5,115 nucleotides of DNA from CAZCBJ01 sp964496705 (lineage in GTDB: Bacteria > Chloroflexota > Anaerolineae > Anaerolineales > Anaerolineaceae). The notes under the pieces are model-generated. The model was given only the letters and a program-made list of their open reading frames with translations, made no database searches and had not been told where the DNA came from. Every line of letters starts with the position of its first letter. Within the stretch, counting starts at the first letter, position 1. The translations under genes were made by a program, and so were the position numbers. Location: assembly GCA_964496705.1 (NCBI GenBank), contig CAZCBJ010000256.1, positions 1-5,115 on the forward strand, read 5' to 3'. Positions 1 through 5,115 of this stretch are shown here, in pieces.

Positions 1-906
<906 letters not shown>

Positions 907-916
907 ACGTCGCGCC

Positions 917-1996
917 TCACTTGCCCGCCGCCCAGCGCTCCAGGCGGCGGATCAGCGCCTGAGCCGAGTCCGCATCCGGCACATCCGCCACATTGAGCGC
1001 AACCCCGCGCGGGTCGAGGGTCTGCGTGATCTGCTCGATCTCCTCCAGCCGGCAGTCCACCCAGATGCCCTTGCCCGCCGCCTGCGCCTTCTGATACACC
1101 CACACCCAGCGCTCAAACCCCTCGTTGCCTGCCCCGAACACCCACTGCAGCGCATTCAGCTCCGGGATGGCCAGGATCACATCCAGATGGCGCAGCGCTC
1201 CCGGACCGTCCAGATGATAAATGGAACGGTCGTAATATCGGCATTCGCGCTCGATTCCCGGCAGGAACACCTCTTCGAACATGCGCGTGCTGATCATGAT
1301 CGAGAAATCGTTGGAGGGGATGTAATAGCGCCCATCGTAAAACAGCGGCAGCCAGGAGGTGATCGGCAATCCCGCCGCGCGCAACTGCTGATAAAACAGA
1401 TCGTACATCTGGAAGTATTCCGGCTCGCAGCGCGCCAGCAGCGCCTTGACCTCGTCCAGGTGCTCGATCATGTCCAGCGCCAGGTTGGCCGGGTCGCGCA
1501 GCGCCGCCATGTGGTCGCCCCCCGGATGCCAGTCGGTCATGCCGGTGATCCACCTGCCGCGCCCGGCTTCGATCAGCGCCGCGGTCATCTCCTGCAGGCG
1601 CAGCAGCAGCGGGTGGTGCCAATCCAATTGAATGTCGTCCGCCTGCGCCCAATCGTGCAGAATGGCGTCCGTCCAGCTCGTGCCGTAATCCCCGAAGTGC
1701 ATCGGGCAGCCGTAAAAAGCCGAGAAAATTTCGGGGCCAAAATTGGGGTAGACGATGGGCAGGCTGTCAGCCAGAAACAAACGGTTGGAGAGGTCCGCCT
1801 CTGCCAGCTCAACCCGGTACTGCACATCCAGCCACCACTGCTCGGTGGTCATGCCGTCGGATGACGGGTAAGGGACGAATGCATCGCCATCCTTGTACAG
1901 GGAGAACTGCACCAATGGACGGTCGATCAATTCGCGCTGCCAGAAGGCATCCATGCGCGCTTTGGTTTGTTCGTAATCAGGCTTGAGGGTGAACAT
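917..1996 (-). CDS. URO-D superfamily protein (COG0407-like, putative methyltransferase) with altered zinc motif
   Basis: A complete 359-residue protein of the uroporphyrinogen decarboxylase superfamily, a TIM-barrel fold that includes heme-pathway HemE and corrinoid- or folate-linked methyltransferases (MtaA, MtbA, MetE-like). Recognisable family features are the N-terminal FWQRELIDRPLVQ segment, the ITGMTDWHPGGDHM segment in the middle, and YHLDGPGALRHLD (from residue 260) followed by LNALQWVFGAGNE. It is not HemE: the usual HemE N-terminal substrate-binding stretch is absent. Methyltransferase members carry zinc on His-X-Cys plus a later Cys; here the site reads H261-L262-D263, and C315 is the only obvious downstream cysteine. 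The protein could therefore bind metal differently or have another reaction; substrate unknown. No signal peptide or membrane segment is seen. The ATG start has a weak GGA (plus-strand 2004-2006) seven bases upstream and a TATAAT box further up. The gene is transcribed alone, divergent from the permease gene and convergent with clpB. Confidence 0.88.
   Translation of the reverse strand: MFTLKPDYEQTKARMDAFWQRELIDRPLVQFSLYKDGDAFVPYPSSDGMTTEQWWLDVQYRVELAEADLSNRLFLADSLPIVYPNFGPEIFSAFYGCPMHFGDYGTSWTDAILHDWAQADDIQLDWHHPLLLRLQEMTAALIEAGRGRWITGMTDWHPGGDHMAALRDPANLALDMIEHLDEVKALLARCEPEYFQMYDLFYQQLRAAGLPITSWLPLFYDGRYYIPSNDFSIMISTRMFEEVFLPGIERECRYYDRSIYHLDGPGALRHLDVILAIPELNALQWVFGAGNEGFERWVWVYQKAQAAGKGIWVDCRLEEIEQITQTLDPRGVALNVADVPDADSAQALIRRLERWAAGK
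925..950. other. GC-rich stem-loop at the clpB / URO-D gene convergence
   Basis: Bases 925-932 (CCGCCGCC) pair perfectly with 943-950 (GGCGGCGG) around a 10-base loop. The structure lies 18 bases after the clpB stop codon but inside the last codons of the opposing gene. No T-run follows on the plus strand, so it is not a textbook Rho-independent terminator. It might slow transcription or protect the clpB mRNA 3' end. The alternative is chance pairing in GC-rich coding sequence, which I cannot exclude. Confidence 0.3.
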
Positions 1997-2032
1997 ATCG
2001 ATTTCCAGTATGAGATGATGGGGACATGCAGG

Positions 2033-2061
2033 ATTATATCAATTCCCACCGCCAACGCATA
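2033..2061 (-). promoter_or_regulatory. Sigma-70-like promoter for the 917-1996 minus-strand gene
   Basis: Read on the minus strand, bases 2038-2033 are a perfect TATAAT -10 box. At 17-base spacing the -35 position (2061-2056) reads TATGCG, a poor match to TTGACA, so activity may depend on an activator or on the adjacent A/T tract. Transcription would start near 2026, giving a leader of about 30 bases before the ATG at 1996. The box and its position support the chosen start codon; function is inferred. Confidence 0.5.
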
Positions 2062-2069
2062 AAATTTTC

Positions 2070-2098
2070 TTGACGTTTTCATGACAATCTGCTATTCT
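2070..2098 (+). promoter_or_regulatory. Sigma-70-like promoter for the KimA-like permease gene
   Basis: TTGACG (2070-2075) and TATTCT (2093-2098) are separated by exactly 17 bases, a good match to the -35 and -10 consensus. The A4T4 tract at 2061-2068 lies directly upstream where an UP element would sit. Predicted transcription start is near 2105, so the mRNA leader would carry the GC-rich inverted repeats at 2119-2148. The -35 end is only 8 bases from the -35 position of the opposing promoter, so a single regulator could affect both. Confidence 0.6.
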
Positions 2099-2118
2099 TC
2101 TCTGCTTGTATTCGGCAG

Positions 2119-2148
2119 GGCAAGCTTGCCGCCCGGCGGCTGCGCCGG
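2119..2148 (+). repeat. Tandem inverted repeats in the permease mRNA leader
   Basis: Bases 2119-2130 are a perfect 12-base palindrome (GGCAAGCTTGCC). Bases 2133-2138 (CCGGCG) pair with 2143-2148 (CGCCGG) around the loop GCTG. A third pairing, GCCGC (2128-2132) with GCGGC (2136-2140) around CCG, would compete with both. The block ends exactly at an ATG (2149) that has no Shine-Dalgarno sequence, which suggests that this ATG is not the main start. The repeats could be a translation control structure or a DNA operator site. The element is too small to be a known K+-linked c-di-AMP (ydaO-type) riboswitch. Confidence 0.45.
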
Positions 2149-2190
2149 ATGGCGGACTGCCTGGCCGGATGTGCTTCTGGGATGATGGGC

Positions 2191-4131
2191 ATGAACGGAA
2201 AATATGAAGACGAAAGCACCAACATATTCGAACTGGACAGCGAATCGCTGCCCAAGGAGAATTTGGGCACCTGGTTGGTGGGTCGACCGTTATCCACCGC
2301 CGACGCGCCCAACGAAACCATCGGCAAGCTGATCGGGCTGGCTGTTTTCTCATCCGATGCGCTGTCATCCGTCGCCTACGGCCCGCAGGAAATTCTGATG
2401 GTGCTGGTGCTGGCCGGCATGGGCTACCTTCACCTGGGGCTGCCCGTTGCCATCGGCATCGTCGCCCTGCTCGCCCTCCTCACCTTCTCCTACGAGCAGA
2501 CCATTCACGCCTACCCCAACGGCGGCGGCGCCTACATCGTCGCCCGCGACAACCTGGGCGAACTCCCCGCGTTGATCGCAGCCGCTGCGCTGCTCACCGA
2601 TTACATCCTCACCGTATCGGTGTCAATATCATCGGGCGTGGCGCAAATCGTCTCGGCTTTTCCCAACCTGTTCGCCTACCGTGTGGAAATCGCCGTGGCG
2701 ATGATCTTGTTCATCATGCTGCTCAACCTGCGCGGGGTGCGCGAATCCGGCACCGCCTTTGCCATTCCCACCTACATCTTCATCGGGGTGATGATCATCA
2801 CCATCTTCACCGGGCTGGTGCGTTGGCTGACAGGCACACTCGGTACCATCGTGGACCCGCCGCATGCCGAGCTGGCCGGCACCCAGACACTGACCCTCTT
2901 CTTGATCCTGCGCGCCTTCTCCAACGGCACCGCGTCGGTCACCGGCGTGGAAGCCATTTCCAACGGCATCACCGCCTTCAAAGAACCGCGCAGCAAAAAC
3001 GCCGGCGCCACCCTGCTGTGGATGGCGCTGATCCTCGGTTCAATGCTGCTGAGCATCACCTTCCTGGCCATCCAAATCCATGCCGTGCCGGTGGAAAGCG
3101 AGACGATCATCTCCCAGATCGCCCGCACGGTGTACGGCGGCAGAGGAATCGGCTATTTGGCCACCATCGCCGTCACCATGTTGATCCTCATGTTGGCCGC
3201 CAACACCGCCTACAACGGCTTCCCGCGCCTGGGTGCTTTGACCGCTGAGGACGGCTTCATCCCGCGCCAGTTTGCCTTTCGCGGCAGCCGTCTGGTCTAT
3301 TCCAACGGCATCGTGCTGCTCGCCCTGGTCGCCTCCGCGCTGGTGGTGCTTTTCCAGGCCAGCGTGACCCGCCTGATCCCGCTGTATGCCATCGGTGTGT
3401 TCCTCTCATTTACGCTCTCCCAGGCAGGCATGGCAATGCGCTGGTACAAATCCGGCCGGCTCAAGGCTGGCGAAGAGCTCAAAGAGCGCGGGTCGGTGCT
3501 GCACTACGATAAAAGTTGGACGTTCAAGATGATCGTCAACGGGTTCGGCGCGCTGACCACCTTCACCGTGATGATCATCTTTGCGGTCACCAAGTTCCAC
3601 GACGGCGCTTACATTGTCATCTTCCTCATCCCCGCGCTGGTGTTCATCTTCATGGCCATCCACCGCCATTACAAGAACCTGGCCATGAATTTGTCCCTTG
3701 AAGACCATCAGTTGCCCGTCGTCGTGGAGCGCAACCGGGTGATCCTGCCCATCGGCGGGGTGCACAGAGGCTCGCTGGCTGCCTTGCGCTATGCGCGCAC
3801 GCTTTCCGACGACATCACCGCCATCCACGTGTCCATTGATCCTGCCGAATCGAGCAAGGTGATCGAGAAATGGAAGAACTGGGGCGAGGGCTACCGCCTG
3901 GTGATTCTCAATTCCCCCTACCGCATCTTCTACCGCCCGCTGATGGAATACATCGCCATGGTGGCCGCCTCGTGCGGTCCCGAGGACATCATCACCGTGG
4001 TGGTGCCTCAGTTCGTGATGCACGGACCCTTCGCCAATTTCCTGCACATGCGCACCGCTGAAACGCTGCGCCGCACACTGCTCAATCACCCCAACGTGGT
4101 GATCATCGAAGTGCCTTACCTGGTGAAATAG
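2191..4131 (+). CDS. KimA-like APC-superfamily permease, probable K+:H+ symporter
   Basis: A 646-residue inner-membrane transporter with about 12 hydrophobic helices up to residue ~495 and a cytosolic universal-stress-protein-like domain from ~517 to the end. It matches the KimA family (B. subtilis KimA, about 607 residues, potassium uptake with protons). From memory of the KimA structure, D36, Y43, D117, Y118, T121, S125, T230, E233 and Y377 handle H+ and K+. Here D56, Y63, D137, Y138, T141, S145, T251, E254 and Y399 sit at a near-constant offset of 20-22 in matching motifs (SSDALSSVAYG, TDYILTVSVS, SVTGVEAISNG, PLYAIG). K+ transport is inferred from that; amino-acid transport, typical of other APC members, is less likely. 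Start choice: an in-frame ATG at 2149 would add 14 residues but abuts a hairpin and has no ribosome site. ATG 2191 has GGGA eight bases upstream; 2182 and 2185 are also possible. A dedicated promoter lies at 2070-2098. In other bacteria the C-terminal domain and c-di-AMP regulate KimA, which may hold here. Confidence 0.9.
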   Translation: MNGKYEDESTNIFELDSESLPKENLGTWLVGRPLSTADAPNETIGKLIGLAVFSSDALSSVAYGPQEILMVLVLAGMGYLHLGLPVAIGIVALLALLTFSYEQTIHAYPNGGGAYIVARDNLGELPALIAAAALLTDYILTVSVSISSGVAQIVSAFPNLFAYRVEIAVAMILFIMLLNLRGVRESGTAFAIPTYIFIGVMIITIFTGLVRWLTGTLGTIVDPPHAELAGTQTLTLFLILRAFSNGTASVTGVEAISNGITAFKEPRSKNAGATLLWMALILGSMLLSITFLAIQIHAVPVESETIISQIARTVYGGRGIGYLATIAVTMLILMLAANTAYNGFPRLGALTAEDGFIPRQFAFRGSRLVYSNGIVLLALVASALVVLFQASVTRLIPLYAIGVFLSFTLSQAGMAMRWYKSGRLKAGEELKERGSVLHYDKSWTFKMIVNGFGALTTFTVMIIFAVTKFHDGAYIVIFLIPALVFIFMAIHRHYKNLAMNLSLEDHQLPVVVERNRVILPIGGVHRGSLAALRYARTLSDDITAIHVSIDPAESSKVIEKWKNWGEGYRLVILNSPYRIFYRPLMEYIAMVAASCGPEDIITVVVPQFVMHGPFANFLHMRTAETLRRTLLNHPNVVIIEVPYLVK

Positions 4132-4147
4132 ACTTCATCATTACGGC

Positions 4148-4198
4148 GCGGCAGGTTGATCAGAACGATTGCATGAATCGTGATCGACTCACCTGCGC
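4148..4198 (+). repeat. Long imperfect inverted repeat after the permease gene (possible terminator or RNA element)
   Basis: The arms are layered: GCAGGT (4151-4156) with ACCTGC (4191-4196), TGATC (4157-4161) with GATCG (4182-4186, one G-U pair), and ACGATT (4165-4170) with AATCGT (4176-4181) around the loop GCATG. The bulges are AGA on the left and ACTC on the right. A further GC pair (4148-4149 with 4197-4198) extends the base if G4150 is bulged. It starts 17 bases after the permease stop codon. No T-run follows, so intrinsic termination is doubtful. It may instead protect the mRNA end, act as a small repeat element, or be a binding site. Confidence 0.5.
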
Positions 4199-4231
4199 AT
4201 CACTTGGCGCGACAGGCGGTTAAACACTTAC

Positions 4232-4260
4232 TTCCAATCCCATTACCAATATGGTATATT
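4232..4260 (+). promoter_or_regulatory. Extended -10 promoter for the MtaA-like gene
   Basis: TATATT (4255-4260) is preceded by TG one base earlier (TGGTATATT), the extended -10 pattern, which lessens the need for a -35 box. At 17-base spacing, 4232-4237 reads TTCCAA, a weak -35. Transcription would begin near 4267, leaving a leader of about 16 bases that contains the ribosome binding site. This indicates that the MtaA-like gene is expressed on its own and not only by read-through from the permease gene. Confidence 0.55.
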
Positions 4261-4268
4261 CGCACCAT
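4244..4268. promoter_or_regulatory. Candidate operator overlapping the MtaA-like gene promoter
   Basis: TACCA (4244-4248) and TGGTA (4252-4256) form an inverted repeat with a 3-base centre. A further inverted half-site, ACCAT (4264-4268), matches ATGGT (4251-4255). These sites cover the -10 box and the likely transcription start, where a bound repressor would block polymerase. No regulator gene is in the window, and short A/T-rich inverted repeats arise by chance, so this is a modest call. Confidence 0.35.
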
Positions 4269-4272
4269 TATC

Positions 4273-4277
4273 AGGAG
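4273..4277 (+). promoter_or_regulatory. Strong Shine-Dalgarno for the MtaA-like gene
   Basis: AGGAG five bases before the ATG at 4283 is the best ribosome binding site in the window. It fixes the start of a gene that has no stop codon before the window end. Confidence 0.8.
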
Positions 4278-4282
4278 ACCGG

Positions 4283-5115
4283 ATGCTAACCCAATTTGCC
4301 AACACCATCCTCAATCACCCCGGGCGGTTTCCCATGCCCATCGGCGTATACGCCGGCCTGGAGATGACTGGCGCCACCGTGCGCCAGGCGGTGTCCGATC
4401 CGCACGTGCAAGCCGAAGCTGTGCTGGCCATGCACGACCGCTTTAACACCCCCGCCCTGCTGACCGCCATGGACCTGAGTGCCGAGGCTGAAACCTACGG
4501 CTGCAACATCCGCATGGAAGATCACGAGATTCCCACCGTGATCGGCCGCCGCGCCACCACCCCGGCTGAGATCGCCGCGCTGCCCTCCCCCCAACCCGGC
4601 GAGGCGCGCACCCGGGTGCACCTCGAAGCCGCCCGACTGCTGGTGCAGCACGGGGATGCCGCGCCTGTTTTGGGCGGAATGATCGGGCCGTTCTCGCTGG
4701 CTGGGCGCATCTTCGGCGTCAGCGAGGCCCTGGAGGCCACCGCCTCTGACCCCGAGGGTGTGCTGGCATTGCTGGAAAAGGTGACCGAATCACAGCTCCA
4801 ATACGCGCTGGCGTTTCGCGAGACCGGCGCGCGCGGCCTGATCCTGGCTGAACCCGCCGCGGGGCTGCTCTCGCCGCGCGGGCTGGCCGCCTTCTCGGCT
4901 CCCTTTGTCAGGCGAATCGTTGAAGCTGTTCAATCCCCCGAGTTCGCCATCATCTACCACAACTGCGGCGCCAAACTGGCTCATCTGCCGCGCATCCTGG
5001 AACAGGGGCCTGAAATTTTCCACTTCGGTCAGCCGATGGATCTGCCCGCCGCGCTGGAGCAGGCCCAGGGGCGCTTCATCCTCGGCGGCAATCTGGACCC
5101 CTCAGCCGTCTTTCA
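4283..5115 (+). CDS. MtaA/MtbA-like corrinoid:cofactor methyltransferase, URO-D superfamily (3' end outside window)
   Basis: The frame from ATG 4283 stays open to the last base, giving 277 residues of a protein expected to be about 340. It matches the MtaA/MtbA branch of the URO-D superfamily: PIGVYAGLEMTGATVRQ near the N-terminus, GGMIGPFSLAGRIFG (131-145), EPAAGLLSP (190-198), the zinc motif H226-N-C228-G229, and FHFGQPMDLPAAL followed by GGNLDP near the cut end. The third zinc ligand, a later Cys, would lie beyond the window. In methanogens these TIM-barrel enzymes move a methyl group from methyl-corrinoid protein to coenzyme M. In bacteria lacking coenzyme M the acceptor is uncertain, perhaps tetrahydrofolate. 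It is soluble, with no signal peptide. Its own promoter and strong ribosome site lie just upstream; partner corrinoid-protein or substrate methyltransferase genes might follow downstream. Superfamily placement is firm, the precise reaction is not. Confidence 0.9.
   Translation, partial: MLTQFANTILNHPGRFPMPIGVYAGLEMTGATVRQAVSDPHVQAEAVLAMHDRFNTPALLTAMDLSAEAETYGCNIRMEDHEIPTVIGRRATTPAEIAALPSPQPGEARTRVHLEAARLLVQHGDAAPVLGGMIGPFSLAGRIFGVSEALEATASDPEGVLALLEKVTESQLQYALAFRETGARGLILAEPAAGLLSPRGLAAFSAPFVRRIVEAVQSPEFAIIYHNCGAKLAHLPRILEQGPEIFHFGQPMDLPAALEQAQGRFILGGNLDPSAVF

Noticed and set aside
2099..2190. ydaO-type c-di-AMP riboswitch in the permease leader
   Set aside because: The leader is under 90 bases and lacks the elements of that larger riboswitch that I would expect to recognise.
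2039..2368. 109-codon minus-strand open frame across the promoter region
   Set aside because: It runs through both the divergent promoters and the permease N-terminus, and its product resembles no family.
3406..4089. 227-codon minus-strand open frame opposite the permease gene
   Set aside because: A His/Asp/Gly-rich low-sense product antisense to well-conserved permease and stress-domain sequence; no supporting ribosome site was seen.
4132..4282. tRNA or other classical RNA gene in the spacer after the permease
   Set aside because: The inverted repeat forms a single long hairpin with no cloverleaf arms, T-loop motif or CCA end.
4286..4651. 121-codon minus-strand open frame
   Set aside because: It is antisense to the N-terminal part of the MtaA-like protein, whose motifs and ribosome site are clear.

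Overview
The window is a GC-rich (roughly 60% by eye) stretch of ordinary bacterial chromosome. It holds four protein-coding genes, two of them cut by the window ends, and almost no wasted space. The combination of a ClpB chaperone, two different uroporphyrinogen-decarboxylase (URO-D) superfamily proteins and a KimA-type permease would fit an Anaerolineae-like Chloroflexota genome or a similar anaerobe. That assignment is a guess from gene style; no rRNA or other marker is present.

Layout: (1) 1-906, plus strand: the C-terminal AAA+ module of ClpB. (2) 917-1996, minus strand, convergent with clpB with only 10 bases between the stop codons: a 359-residue URO-D superfamily protein whose expected zinc motif His-X-Cys reads His-Leu-Asp. 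(3) 1997-2190: a divergent control region with back-to-back promoters on either side of an A4T4 tract, followed by a GC-rich leader with tandem inverted repeats. (4) 2191-4131, plus strand: a 12-helix APC-superfamily permease with a cytosolic universal-stress-protein-like C-terminal domain. It closely resembles the potassium:proton symporter KimA of Bacillus subtilis, including the residues reported there for proton and potassium handling. (5) 4132-4282: a long imperfect inverted repeat, then an extended -10 promoter overlapped by ACCA/TGGT half-sites and a strong ribosome binding site. (6) 4283 to the window end, plus strand: the first 277 residues of an MtaA/MtbA-like corrinoid methyltransferase, still open at the edge.

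The genes do not form one operon. The permease and the MtaA-like gene point the same way, but a 151-base gap with its own promoter separates them. clpB and the permease concern protein quality control and probably potassium uptake, both general housekeeping or stress functions. The two URO-D superfamily genes suggest methyl-group transfer through a corrinoid protein, but no corrinoid protein or substrate-specific methyltransferase lies in the window, so no pathway can be assigned. I found no transposon, CRISPR array, tRNA or rRNA, and no clearly new multi-gene system. The most interesting items are the zinc-motif change in the first URO-D protein, the KimA-like permease with its structured leader, and the 51-base inverted repeat after the permease.
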